Source: Nocardia rosealba
GTDB taxonomy: Bacteria; Actinomycetota; Actinomycetes; Mycobacteriales; Mycobacteriaceae
Direction of reading: 5' to 3'
Length of the DNA stretch: 64,000 nt
NCBI RefSeq assembly: GCF_020216065.1
Contig: NZ_JAIWNA010000001.1
Coordinates: forward strand, 372,001-436,000
Under the pieces are notes generated by a model. The model was not told the origin of the DNA. It saw only the letters and a program-made list of their open reading frames with translations, and searched no databases. Below, piece by piece: positions 1-7,909 of the stretch (its first letter is position 1; every line of letters starts with the position of its first letter). The position numbers were made by a program, and so were the translations under genes.

Positions 1-1
1 C

Positions 2-448
2 TACAATCGGGCTGCCACCCGATCGTTATGGTTGGTCATGCGAGATTCTGATACTGAGTGTCCTGTTACGCTGCACGCTCGGCTGACTGCGAAGATTGAC
101 TCTATGTCGCCAAATTTCTTACTGCGTGTAGTGCATCCGATGACTGAAGGCTGGTTGTTGGCCGACCCGGCGGGTTTTGCGGAATATTTCAGTGTGCGAG
201 TGTCTAGCATCCCACGTGATCCGGATTCTCTGATGCACCCGAAGCAGACGGTTTTGGGATTGTGTGCAAAGTCGAATTCATCCGGAGTGCGGACGGATAT
301 GGTAGCGCCCGGAGGTCGTCCCGGTCCGCTATATGTATTGCGGATCAATGAGTTCGCCTCGACTCATTGGAATGTGATTGCGGCATCCGAAGTAAGTGAT
401 AGTTTGCGGCGGGCGGTCGATCGGATTCGGAAATTGCCGGTACTGTAA
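2..448 (+). CDS. DUF4276 family protein, 5' end outside window
   Basis: The frame is open to the left edge, so the N-terminus is missing. What remains fits the C-terminal two thirds of the DUF4276 family: a strand ending in VMRDSD, then HPMTEGWLLADPAGFAEYF, then a DPKQTVL-type helix and a C-terminal EFASTHWN...SDSLRRAVDR segment. DUF4276 proteins are commonly encoded just downstream of an AAA-type ATPase and are suspected nuclease or defence components; the activity of this one is not known. The base composition is clearly less GC-rich than the rest of the window, which suggests acquired DNA. An ATP-binding partner would be expected immediately upstream, outside the window. Family assignment is from recognised motifs only. 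Confidence 0.7.
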   Translation, partial: YNRAATRSLWLVMRDSDTECPVTLHARLTAKIDSMSPNFLLRVVHPMTEGWLLADPAGFAEYFSVRVSSIPRDPDSLMHPKQTVLGLCAKSNSSGVRTDMVAPGGRPGPLYVLRINEFASTHWNVIAASEVSDSLRRAVDRIRKLPVL

Positions 449-1017
449 CGTGTAGATGGGCCGCTTCGCTGGTGGAGCGTTTGGAGTTGGGTGCGGCTCA
501 CGGAGTGACCTATAGCGACCGTTTGCTGACAGCGAAGCATCTGAATCTTCCTGCACATCACACAATGCGAACTAGAAGGCTTTCTCCTCAGTTGTTGGTT
601 GTCTACACGGCCCGCGAACTGTTTAGCGAGCTCGAACCGAACTCGCCGCTACCTGCAGCTGCGTACTGACCCACGACCAACTCGACGTCCTCCTGCGGGC
701 CCGAGGCCGCTGCTGCGTCAACTGTTCCAAGACCGCGCCGACCTGACCGCGACCCAGAGAACAACGGTGCCTTCGGGTCACCGGCGGGTACCAGTATTTA
801 CCGTTACCGCAATATTCAGGTGCAGCCGACCGAAGAAGCCCGTGCCGCCGCAGTGACTCTGGAGGACTACTGCTCAGCGACTACCGCTGACAGTAGCAAG
901 GTAATAGATTTCGGCCCCCGCTCTCCGGATCGGGGGCCGTTTTCGTTCTGATCACCGCTGCCGGTCACTGGTCTGACCATCACCGAGGACGAGTACCGCG
1001 ACCGGTAACGTCCGGCG
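449..1017. other. Gene-poor stretch with decayed coding remnants
   Basis: No intact gene is convincing here. One frame around 660-740 reads [20 protein letters not shown] and then stops. Another around 770-890 reads like protein (for example [18 protein letters not shown]) but lacks a start and runs through the terminator at 912-947. Both look like debris of genes broken by earlier rearrangement next to the low-GC DUF4276 gene. The stretch ends at the 3' end of the convergent Fic gene. Confidence 0.35.
912..947 (+). terminator. Rho-independent terminator
   Basis: CGGCCCCCG and CGGGGGCCG form a perfect 9-bp stem with a 10-base loop, followed directly by TTTTCGTT. The T-rich side is on the plus strand, so it terminates transcription coming from the left, from the DUF4276 gene or the decayed genes after it. 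Confidence 0.75.
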
Positions 1018-2214
1018 TCAGTTTGCGTTGGCGCGCTTGCCGGTTCGGCGGGCGAAGTCGTCGAGGGCATCGAGGACTTCTCGGGTCTGCCAGAGGCGAT
1101 TGCGGCGCATGCCGGTGAATTCGGTGAGGATGCCCGCGTCGACGAGGGTGCCGATCGCACGCACCGCGTTGGAGTCGGTGATATCCAGGGCTTCGGCGAC
1201 GGTTTTGGCGTCGAAGACCGGTTGGCGCAGCGCGACATCCATCAGTCGCCAGGGGGTAGCGCCTCGGCGGGCTCGGACGACAGCTTCCCAACGGGCGCGG
1301 ATCTGATGGATGTCGTCGACGAGCATCCGGGCGTTGCCGAGTGCGGCAAAGGACGCTTCGGCGACCTGCCGCACGATCGGCGCCGGGTCGCCGGCACGGT
1401 ACGCGGTGAGCGCGCCGAAGTAGTCGTCGACGCGGGTCAGCAAGCCTGCTGCGATGGGAACGGTGACTTGTTCGGTGACGCCTTTGGCCCGAAGCATGGC
1501 GTGCATCAGGGCCCGACCGGTCCTGCCGTTGCCGTCCGTGAAGGGGTGGATCGTTTCGAACTGCGCGTGGGCGATGGCGGTATGTGCCAGCGCAGGGATG
1601 TTGTCACGGCGGATGAAGGCGAGAAGGTCGGCAATCGAGTCCTGAACGCGGTCGTGGTGTGGGGCGACGAAGGCCGCGCCATGGGGGCCGACATTGTCCC
1701 CACCGATCCAGACCTGCTGGTTGCGCCACCGACCCGCCGTGTCGGGTTCGTGGACCATGAGTGCGGCATGTGTCCGCAGGATCAGTTGATCGTCAATGGC
1801 GCCGTCGAGGCTCAACGCCGTCCGCATCGCTCGGACGTTGCCGACGATCTCGACGGCGTTTCGCTGATCACCGCTGCCGATCTCGGCCAACGCAATCGCC
1901 TTCGCGCCCGAGGTGAGATGTTCGATCTGCGAGGACGATGCGGATTCGGTGCGCAGCAGAATCGCCCCGAACGGCGTGAGATCGGCACCGACCAAGGTGT
2001 CGAATCGTGCGATTTCGACCGTGACTTCGTCCGCTACGGCGAGGACGTCGGCGGGCAGTCGAACATCATGGTCGGCGATAGCAGGGGCGATGGTGGCCTG
2101 GTACGGCCCTTGATGGCGCTCGCGGACCCGCCGAGAAAGGAGTTCGGCCGGAATCGTAGGCACCCAGTCATGCGATTCCCACGTGATAGCAGGCCACACG
2201 ATATCTGATGACAT
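1018..2214 (-). CDS. Fic family protein (predicted AMP-transferase)
   Basis: Predicted Fic-fold enzyme of 398 residues that would transfer AMP from ATP to a target-protein hydroxyl. The active-site motif HPFTDGNGRTGR is intact at residues 223-234, with the catalytic His and the ATP-phosphate-binding loop. An N-terminal Fic_N region precedes it. The segment SSSQIEH at about residues 94-100 resembles the class II inhibitory helix (S/T)xxxE(G/N), with H in place of G/N, so the enzyme is probably self-inhibited. The C-terminal 90 residues look like a winged helix (DITDSNAVRAIGTLVDAGIL), which would allow DNA binding and autoregulation. No separate antitoxin gene is visible. An AT-rich palindrome lies just upstream of the start. 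Confidence 0.9.
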   Translation of the reverse strand: MSSDIVWPAITWESHDWVPTIPAELLSRRVRERHQGPYQATIAPAIADHDVRLPADVLAVADEVTVEIARFDTLVGADLTPFGAILLRTESASSSQIEHLTSGAKAIALAEIGSGDQRNAVEIVGNVRAMRTALSLDGAIDDQLILRTHAALMVHEPDTAGRWRNQQVWIGGDNVGPHGAAFVAPHHDRVQDSIADLLAFIRRDNIPALAHTAIAHAQFETIHPFTDGNGRTGRALMHAMLRAKGVTEQVTVPIAAGLLTRVDDYFGALTAYRAGDPAPIVRQVAEASFAALGNARMLVDDIHQIRARWEAVVRARRGATPWRLMDVALRQPVFDAKTVAEALDITDSNAVRAIGTLVDAGILTEFTGMRRNRLWQTREVLDALDDFARRTGKRANAN

Positions 2215-2222
2215 CTTTCAAC

Positions 2223-2255
2223 CTTATACTCAATTGTGGGATAAATGAGTATAAG
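2223..2255. promoter_or_regulatory. Perfect 10-bp inverted repeat, candidate operator of the fic gene
   Basis: CTTATACTCA and TGAGTATAAG are perfect inverted arms separated by 13 bases. The site is strikingly AT-rich for this genome and sits 9-41 bases upstream of the fic start and 5 bases short of the exporter stop codon. A TATAAG hexamer inside the arm, read on the minus strand, could be the fic -10 element. There is no T-run and the stem is weak, so an operator is likelier than a terminator. Confidence 0.55.
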
Positions 2256-2259
2256 AAAA

Positions 2260-3243
2260 TCAGGTTCGGTCGAGTTGGGGTTCGGCGGTGGGGGATTCGG
2301 GGTCGCCGAGGGTGGTGACGGTGGGTTCGCCGAGGCGGACGGCTATGACGCCGAGGAGGATCAGGGCGCCGCCGAGGAGTTGGATGGGGCCGGGGGCTTC
2401 GCCGAGGAGGAGCCAGGCGAAGAGCAGGGCGGCGAGGACTTCGGTGAGGGCTACGAAGGAGGCCAGGCGGGAGCCGAGGCGGCGGGTGGCGGCGATGCCG
2501 GTGACGTAGGAGATGGCGGCGGTGACGATGCCGATGAGGAGGATGGGCAGCCACCAGGGGGTGGTGAAATCGTCGAAGACGACGGGGTTCGTGGTGGCGC
2601 GCAGGGGGACGATGCCGATGGTTCCGGCCGCGAGCAGGACCACGCCGCCGATGAGGAGACCGCCTGCGGCGAGGACGGTGCCGGGTAGGTCGCTGCCCTG
2701 GTCGGAGAGCACGAAATAGGTTGCGGCGCCGACCATCGAGCCGAGCGCCCAGATGACGCCGACGGGGTCGGTGGAGACGCCGGAGACCACGTCGAGCACC
2801 AGCATCAGGCCGGTGATACCGAGAATCGCACCGGCGACGGTCGCCGCGCCTGGGCGCTGCCGGTGCCGCACCCACAACCAGCCGACCACCGCGATCGGCG
2901 CCGCGAATTCGATGAGCAACGCGGTGCCGACCTCCATGCGCGCGACCGCGTTGAAATAGGCGAGCTGCGTGCCCGCTACGGCGACCAAACCGTAGGCGAC
3001 GATGAGTTTCGCATTGTCGCGCAACAGCTTCCGGTTGTCGCGCAGATGCGGCCAGGCCAGCGGCAACAACACGACTCCTGCGAGCAGCACCCGCACGGCG
3101 ACCACCGCGGCCGCACTCCAGCCCGCGTTCATCAACCCACGCGCGAGTGGCCCGGAGAGACCGAACGAGGTGGCCGAGGCGAGGGCGAAGAGCAAGCCGG
3201 TGCGCAGCCGCCGGGCCGTCGCGTCATGGGTCAAAGTCGCCAT
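2260..3243 (-). CDS. EamA/RhaT-type DMT superfamily transporter
   Basis: Integral membrane protein of 327 residues with about ten hydrophobic segments in two homologous halves. This is the EamA duplication seen in metabolite exporters such as RhtA and YdcZ relatives. Hydrophobic helices are evident, for example LLFALASATSFGLSGPLARG near the start and EVLAALLFAWLLLGE in the second half. Probable function is proton-coupled efflux of an amino acid or small metabolite; the substrate cannot be read. It is divergent from a CGNR zinc-finger regulator with only 38 bases between starts, which suggests that protein controls it. The C-terminal 30 residues are hydrophilic. Confidence 0.85.
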   Translation of the reverse strand: MATLTHDATARRLRTGLLFALASATSFGLSGPLARGLMNAGWSAAAVVAVRVLLAGVVLLPLAWPHLRDNRKLLRDNAKLIVAYGLVAVAGTQLAYFNAVARMEVGTALLIEFAAPIAVVGWLWVRHRQRPGAATVAGAILGITGLMLVLDVVSGVSTDPVGVIWALGSMVGAATYFVLSDQGSDLPGTVLAAGGLLIGGVVLLAAGTIGIVPLRATTNPVVFDDFTTPWWLPILLIGIVTAAISYVTGIAATRRLGSRLASFVALTEVLAALLFAWLLLGEAPGPIQLLGGALILLGVIAVRLGEPTVTTLGDPESPTAEPQLDRT

Positions 3244-3259
3244 GACTAATGACGGTAGG

Positions 3260-3287
3260 AACCATGGCGTAATCTGTCAACATGGTT
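3260..3287. promoter_or_regulatory. Inverted repeat and -10 element in the exporter/CGNR divergent region
   Basis: AACCATG and CATGGTT form a 7-bp inverted repeat with a 14-base centre. The centre contains TAATCT (3270-3275), a good -10 hexamer for the rightward gene. Its transcription start would fall on the ATG at 3282, giving a leaderless mRNA. The repeat covers both the -10 and the start codon of the regulator gene. Confidence 0.4.
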
Positions 3288-3812
3288 TTTGCTCATGACA
3301 CCGAGGCGGCGCTGCTGTCGGCTGTGGAGCTGGTGAATTCCGCCGTCGAGCCGGATACGCTCACCGAGATCGCCCAGCTCGACGAGTTCTTCGTCCGGCA
3401 CGACTACACGGGCGCACACCGAGGCGACGAGGCGGAACTGTCGGAGGTGCGTGCCCTGCGCGGCCCGCTACGTCGGCTGCTGACCAGCGACCGCGACACC
3501 GCGGTGACGCTGGTGAACGAGATCCTGCGCGAGCACCGCGCGGTGCCGCAGCTGGTCCGCCACGGCAGCGTCGACTACCACGTGCACGCCGTCCCCGCCG
3601 AGGCCGCGCTCCCGGTGCGCATCGCGGTGGAAACCGCCATGGCGATGATCGATGTCATCCGCGCCGACGACCTGAGCCGCCTCTCGATCTGCGCCGACGA
3701 CGACTGTGCAGGCCTGGTCCTCGACCTGTCCCGCAACCGCTCGAAGCGCTACTGCAGCACCACCTGCGGCAACCGCAACGCAGTCGCCGCATATCGCGCA
3801 CGTCAGCGGTGA
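3282..3812 (+). CDS. CGNR zinc finger domain protein, ABATE family regulator
   Basis: Protein of 176 residues with the N-terminal ABATE-type domain and the C-terminal CGNR zinc finger. The finger is seen as CADDDCAGLVLDLSRNRSKRYCSTTCGNRNAVAAYRAR, where the four Cys and the Cys-Gly-Asn-Arg signature are intact. This family is thought to contain DNA-binding transcription regulators typical of actinobacteria. Its divergent, close arrangement with an EamA exporter points to control of that gene. The ATG start coincides with a predicted leaderless transcript start. Confidence 0.85.
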   Translation: MVFAHDTEAALLSAVELVNSAVEPDTLTEIAQLDEFFVRHDYTGAHRGDEAELSEVRALRGPLRRLLTSDRDTAVTLVNEILREHRAVPQLVRHGSVDYHVHAVPAEAALPVRIAVETAMAMIDVIRADDLSRLSICADDDCAGLVLDLSRNRSKRYCSTTCGNRNAVAAYRARQR

Positions 3813-3899
3813 GGCGGCAGCGTCGGTCGACGCCCTGAACGGGGTGCGAGCGCGCGTGACCGACGGCGGAAGGACGCGGCCTACCCGACGTATCGCGAC

Positions 3900-4526
3900 T
3901 CAGGGCGCCCCGGTGACGTAGGCGATCGCGGTGTCGATCGCCGGCTGACCACCGGCCATCGCGTACCCCGCGAGCGCACCGATGGCAGCACCGGCGACGG
4001 TCGCCACGGGCACCGTGATGAAGTCGAGGACGAACAGCCCGAGGGGGAAGCCGAGGACGAATCCGATGGCGGCGCCGATCGCCGCGCCCTGGATGATCTC
4101 CGGTTGCAGCCGTTGGGTTTCGGCGAAGAACCGTTCCTGCGCGCTGATGTCGCGGACGGGGGTCTCGGATTCGCCGACCGGGGTGAGGGTGAGTCGCGAA
4201 CCCTCGGCGTCGATGCTCGGAGTGAGCGGCACCGCGTGCTCGCCGACCCGCACGACCATCGGCAGCGCTGCCACTACCGCACCCGAATCATCGGTGATGG
4301 CAACGACTTTCGCGTCGTGGACGAGCTGGAAGCGGCCGGTGTCGATGCTGGTGACCACCGCGCGCCGATCGTCGGTCGCGCTGACCTCGTAGTTCACGCC
4401 GTTGTCGACCCCACGCAGTCCCAGGGATTGCGGGGCGGGCGCCGGCTCGGCGTGTCCGATCCCGACCCCCGCGACACCGACTCCCACCGCCAGCACCGCC
4501 GCGCCGAACACCTTGCCGAACCTCAT
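3900..4526 (-). CDS. Secreted hypothetical protein with C-terminal glycine-rich membrane segment
   Basis: Protein of 208 residues with a clear Sec signal peptide (MRFGKVFGAAVLAVGVGVAGVGIGHAEP, probable cleavage after GHA). A beta-rich middle follows (VNYEVSATDDRRAVVTSIDTGRF). The last 60 residues hold a hydrophobic glycine/alanine-rich segment, AAIGAAIGFVLGFPLGLFVLDF, then AGAAIGALAGYAMAGG, resembling glycine-zipper membrane segments. Similar secreted proteins of unknown function are frequent in Nocardia. Export is well supported; function is not known. Confidence 0.7.
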   Translation of the reverse strand: MRFGKVFGAAVLAVGVGVAGVGIGHAEPAPAPQSLGLRGVDNGVNYEVSATDDRRAVVTSIDTGRFQLVHDAKVVAITDDSGAVVAALPMVVRVGEHAVPLTPSIDAEGSRLTLTPVGESETPVRDISAQERFFAETQRLQPEIIQGAAIGAAIGFVLGFPLGLFVLDFITVPVATVAGAAIGALAGYAMAGGQPAIDTAIAYVTGAP

Positions 4527-4694
4527 CGCGCCATCCTCCTACTGCCCGCACCGGGCCACGCACGCCCGGTCATCGCGGCAAACTTAGCCGCTGATCAGCT
4601 TTTCGGAAAGTTCTCCCCGGATGTTGTGCCGTCGCGACTCGGGCCTCGGGCAAGACCACAACCAACAGTCGTGATCGGCGTACGAATCCACAGT

Positions 4695-5951
4695 TCAATG
4701 AGCCGGCTTCAGCGGGTCCGCACCGACCGGTGGACGCCGGGCGAAGTCGGGTGCGTGCTCCGGTCGAAGTCCGATACCGCCCAAGTACGCGGTAAGCCCC
4801 GCGAGCGCAGGCATCGCGTCGACCACGCGCAGCGGCAGCGGTGCGGCATACAGTTCGCCGCGGAGGGCGGGAGCGATGAGCAGCTCGTGTTCGCCGCGTT
4901 GCGAGCGCTGGGTGAAGCTCGCGGGCAGCATCCGCCTGCGCTGCACCTTGTCGAGGTCGGCGGTGGTGACGACGCCGTCGAGCAGGGGTCGGGCGAGAAG
5001 ACGGGCGGCGGCGACGGCGTCTTGGATGGCGAGGTTCACGCCAACACCGCCGACCGGCGACATGGTGTGCGCCGCGTCGCCGATGCACAGCAGGCCGGGC
5101 ACGTACCAGCGTTCGAGCATCCCGACGGTCACCTCGAGCAACTTGACGTCGTCCCAGGACCGGATGTGTGCGAGCGCCTCGGCCGGCCAGTCGAACAGCT
5201 CGCCGATCCGATCCCGCAGCCACTGCACGTCGTGCTCGGCCCGCAGCGTTGCGTCGCGACCCTTCTCGATGATGTATCCGGTTTGGTAGTAGTCGCCACG
5301 ATCGATCGCCACTGCCGAATTTCCACTGGTGAAACGGGTCTGTACGGCACCGCTTTCGCTGTCGTCGACGGCTTTGGGGATGCGGAAGAACCACATGTCC
5401 ATCGGCACATCCTCGCTTCGCTGAAGCAGGCCCGCCGACTCTCGTGCCACGGAATCGCGCCCGTCGCAGGCGATGACGAGGTCGGCGCGCAGCGTGTGCG
5501 TGTCGCCCGTCGCGTCGAGGTAGTGCACGCCGACGACCGTGCCGGACTCCTGGACGAGCCCGGTGACGGTCGAGCGCATCCGCAGGGTGAACCCGGGTTC
5601 GGCAGCGGCGGCACCGGCCAGCAGGTCGAGGAAGTCCCACTGCGGGACCATCGCGACGTGCCGGTAACGGCCGGGGACCCTGGTGAAGTCGGCGGCGACC
5701 ACCATGCGGTCGCCCGCGTAGACGCGCAGGGTGGTCAGCGCGGACTGGGGGAGACGGGCGAATTCGGCGCCGAGCCCGAGCTGGTCGAGCAGCCGAATCG
5801 TCGACGGATGGACGGTGTCGCCGCGGAAGTCGCGCAGGAAGTCGGGGTGCTTTTCCAGCACAGTGACCTCGACACCCGCCCGCGCCAGCAGCAGACCCGC
5901 CATCATCCCGGCCGGTCCGCCGCCGACGATGCAGCACGTTGTCTTGTCCAT
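4695..5951 (-). CDS. FAD-dependent monooxygenase (PF01494 type)
   Basis: Class A flavoprotein hydroxylase of 418 residues. The FAD-binding GGGPAGMMAG motif sits near the N-terminus, a DG motif (ACDGRDSVARE) is central, and the second FAD motif GDAAHTMSPVGGVGVNLAIQDA is near residue 285. Members hydroxylate aromatic compounds or rifamycin-like polyketides using NAD(P)H and oxygen; the substrate here is unknown. I chose the ATG at 5951 (MDKTTCC) over the longer frame because GGAGGGG lies 7 bases upstream and the FAD fold begins immediately. It is divergent from an ArsR-type repressor whose operator overlaps the shared control region. Confidence 0.9.
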   Translation of the reverse strand: MDKTTCCIVGGGPAGMMAGLLLARAGVEVTVLEKHPDFLRDFRGDTVHPSTIRLLDQLGLGAEFARLPQSALTTLRVYAGDRMVVAADFTRVPGRYRHVAMVPQWDFLDLLAGAAAAEPGFTLRMRSTVTGLVQESGTVVGVHYLDATGDTHTLRADLVIACDGRDSVARESAGLLQRSEDVPMDMWFFRIPKAVDDSESGAVQTRFTSGNSAVAIDRGDYYQTGYIIEKGRDATLRAEHDVQWLRDRIGELFDWPAEALAHIRSWDDVKLLEVTVGMLERWYVPGLLCIGDAAHTMSPVGGVGVNLAIQDAVAAARLLARPLLDGVVTTADLDKVQRRRMLPASFTQRSQRGEHELLIAPALRGELYAAPLPLRVVDAMPALAGLTAYLGGIGLRPEHAPDFARRPPVGADPLKPAH

Positions 5952-6041
5952 CGTTTTCCCCTCCGCCGGAATGTCTACGACGAAGCGTAGTAGTAAATCC
6001 CACTGCCGGTACAGGGAATTCGGCAAACTCCCGATCGCCCC

Positions 6042-6070
6042 TTGACGCGCCTGGGTGCGCACGCAATACT
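6042..6070 (+). promoter_or_regulatory. Promoter of the arsR-type gene, leaderless
   Basis: TTGACG (6042-6047) and AATACT (6065-6070) are separated by exactly 17 bases. The start point would lie at about 6077-6078, the A of the ATG, so the transcript is predicted to be leaderless. Confidence 0.65.
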
Positions 6071-6089
6071 GAACTAGATGGTTCAGTAT
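6066..6089. promoter_or_regulatory. Palindromic operator overlapping -10 and start codon
   Basis: ATACTGAAC and GTTCAGTAT are perfect 9-bp arms around TAGATG, whose ATG is the start codon of the ArsR-type gene. The right arm encodes codons 2-4. This is the expected geometry for autorepression by the encoded dimeric winged-helix protein. Confidence 0.65.
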
Positions 6090-6410
6090 GACTTCCTAGA
6101 CGCCTCGTTCGGGGCGCTCGCGGACCCCACCCGGCGGGGCATCCTCGAGCATCTCGGTCGTGGGCCCGCCACCGTCAGCGAGTTGGCCGAGCGGTTCGAG
6201 ATGACGTTGACCGGCATCAAGAAGCACATCGGGTTGCTCGAGGATGCGGGCATGGTGGTCACCGAGAAGCGTGGGCGCGTGCGGTACTGCCGCATCGGCG
6301 AGCACGTGTTCGATCGGGAGGTGGCCTGGATGCAGGGTTATCGCCAGATGCTGGAAGCCCGGATGGACCGTCTCGATGAATTCCTGCGACGAACGGAGCC
6401 AGAGCAATGA
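6078..6410 (+). CDS. ArsR-family winged-helix repressor
   Basis: Protein of 110 residues matching the metal-independent ArsR subgroup paired with SRPBCC proteins. It has the N-terminal FGALADPTRRGILEHLGRGPATVSELAERFEMTLTGIKKHIGLLEDAGMV recognition-helix region and a wing RGRVRYCRI. No metal-binding Cys pair is visible. Its stop overlaps the next start by four bases (ATGA), so it is translationally coupled to the SRPBCC gene. It probably represses itself, its partner and possibly the divergent monooxygenase. Confidence 0.9.
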   Translation: MVQYDFLDASFGALADPTRRGILEHLGRGPATVSELAERFEMTLTGIKKHIGLLEDAGMVVTEKRGRVRYCRIGEHVFDREVAWMQGYRQMLEARMDRLDEFLRRTEPEQ

Positions 6411-6886
6411 GCACCACAACTAAGGACGCGGTCATCACCTCCACCTCGGACCGCGAAGTGCACATCGAACGCGATTTCGACGCTCCGCTGGATCGGGTGT
6501 GGGACGCCTACAGCCGCGTCGAGCAGCTGTCGCGCTGGTGGGCGCGCGGCCACGAGGTCGACATCGAGCGCTGGGAGTTCCGCAAGGGCGGGCACTGGCG
6601 TTTCGTCGAGCACGAGGGCGACGAGTCCTACGGTTTCGAAGGCCGCTTCCGTGAGATCACCCCGAAGGAGCGGATCGTGCAGTCCTTCGAATGGGACGGC
6701 ATGCCCGCCCACATCTCGATCGACACGACCACCTTCGTCGACCTCGGCAACGGCGGCACCCGCGTGGTCACCGACAGCATCTTCCACACCGCCGAGGAAT
6801 GCGCGGGCATGCTCGCCTCCGGCATGGAGACCGGCCTCAACGACAGCTACCGCGCCCTCGACGCCCTGCTCGCCGGAAACCGCTGA
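6407..6886 (+). CDS. SRPBCC / AHSA1 domain protein
   Basis: Protein of 159 residues with the START-like helix-grip fold. The start (HIERDFDAPLDRVWDAYSRVEQLSRWWA) and the FVEHEGDESYGFEGRFREITPKERIVQSFEW block are diagnostic of the activator-of-Hsp90-like SRPBCC group. These bind small hydrophobic ligands; ArsR-SRPBCC operons are common in actinobacteria, but the ligand is generally unknown. It is encoded in a two-gene operon with the upstream repressor (ATGA overlap). Confidence 0.88.
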   Translation: MSTTTKDAVITSTSDREVHIERDFDAPLDRVWDAYSRVEQLSRWWARGHEVDIERWEFRKGGHWRFVEHEGDESYGFEGRFREITPKERIVQSFEWDGMPAHISIDTTTFVDLGNGGTRVVTDSIFHTAEECAGMLASGMETGLNDSYRALDALLAGNR

Positions 6887-6911
6887 CCGCGCGCGGACGC
6901 ACGACGCCGGC

Positions 6912-6939
6912 CCGGCTGCTCAGCTGTGCGAGCAGCCGG
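6912..6939. terminator. Bidirectional hairpin between convergent genes
   Basis: CCGGCTGCTC and GAGCAGCCGG form a 10-bp perfect stem with an 8-base loop. It lies at the 3' ends of the convergent SRPBCC and pirin genes and includes the last codons of pirin. There is no T-run. Confidence 0.5.
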
Positions 6940-7909
6940 TCGCACGTTTACGCGGCTTCAACCGCAGCGGCGGCAACGGCGGAGCGGGAATCCGCTCCTG
7001 TTCCGGATGGCCGACCACCCGCCCGAACCGGCTGGTGTCGTGGGCTTCCCACGCCTCACGCGCCGCGACGATCTCCTCGTGACTTCGCCCGACGAAGTTC
7101 CACCACATCACCAGTTCCTCGGTGAACGGCTCACCGCCGATCAGGGCGAAATGCGCGCGGTCGGTGCTCGTCAAACGCACCTCGGCCCGATCGGTGCCCA
7201 GGTACAGCAGTGGTCCGGGACCGAGCTCGACGCCGTCGACGACGACCGTGCCCTCCACCACGAGCACCGCGTGCTCGAAGGCGCGTTCCAGGGGTAGCCG
7301 CACGTCCGCGCCGGGATCGAGGACGATGTCCGCGCCGACGATCGGCGTATAGGCCTTCGCCGGTGAGGTGACGCCGCCCAGCGAACCGATCAGCACGGTC
7401 GCCCGTAGTCCCGGTTCCTCGTACACGGGCAGCTCACGATGCTGCTCGAAGTGCGGTTCGACGCCGGTCGCGTTGTCGGGCAGGGCGATCCACAGTTGCA
7501 GGCCGTTGCCCGCGTTCGCGCCCGGCACGCCGAACTCCGAATGCGCGATGCCGCGACCGGAGGTCATCAGGTTCAGCTGACCCGGTTCGATCCGCACATC
7601 CGAACCCACCGAATCGCGGTGCCGGATCTGCCCGTCGAACGGCCAGGTCACCGTCTGCAGGCCGATGTGCGGGTGGGGCAGGATGTCGGGTGAGGCGCCG
7701 GTGCGGGTGACGGTGGGTGAGCCGAACCGGTCGAGGAAACACCACGCGCCGACGGTCGGCAGATCTCGTTGCGGCAGGGTGCGTTCCACATACACGCCGC
7801 GCACGCCGCCGAGCGGGACTTCCCTGGCCGGGTACAGCTCGGTGATCGGGCCGGGGCTCGGCGACGGTTCGCACAGCACCTCGGTGGGGTCGGCCTCGAG
7901 GTCGCTCAT
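6920..7909 (-). CDS. Pirin family protein
   Basis: Bicupin protein of 329 residues. The N-terminal cupin has the pirin metal site, seen as HPHIGLQTVTWPFDG and later SGRGIAHSEF (three His and a Glu). Pirins can act as quercetinases or transcriptional cofactors; the specific role is unknown. The ATG at 7909 overlaps the stop of the upstream acetyltransferase as ATGA. The longer frame upstream only reads the acetyltransferase out of frame and was not used. Confidence 0.9.
   Translation of the reverse strand: MSDLEADPTEVLCEPSPSPGPITELYPAREVPLGGVRGVYVERTLPQRDLPTVGAWCFLDRFGSPTVTRTGASPDILPHPHIGLQTVTWPFDGQIRHRDSVGSDVRIEPGQLNLMTSGRGIAHSEFGVPGANAGNGLQLWIALPDNATGVEPHFEQHRELPVYEEPGLRATVLIGSLGGVTSPAKAYTPIVGADIVLDPGADVRLPLERAFEHAVLVVEGTVVVDGVELGPGPLLYLGTDRAEVRLTSTDRAHFALIGGEPFTEELVMWWNFVGRSHEEIVAAREAWEAHDTSRFGRVVGHPEQERIPAPPLPPLRLKPRKRATGCSHS

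Noticed and set aside
1..348. Minus-strand frame at the left edge
   Set aside because: Antisense of the DUF4276 gene; no recognisable motifs.
599..856. 85-codon plus-strand frame
   Set aside because: Basic, proline/arginine-rich shadow-type composition with no family resemblance; kept only as decayed sequence.
4104..5990. Long plus-strand frame of 628 codons
   Set aside because: Antisense to the FAD monooxygenase and secreted protein genes; translation is low-complexity and no ribosome site is present.
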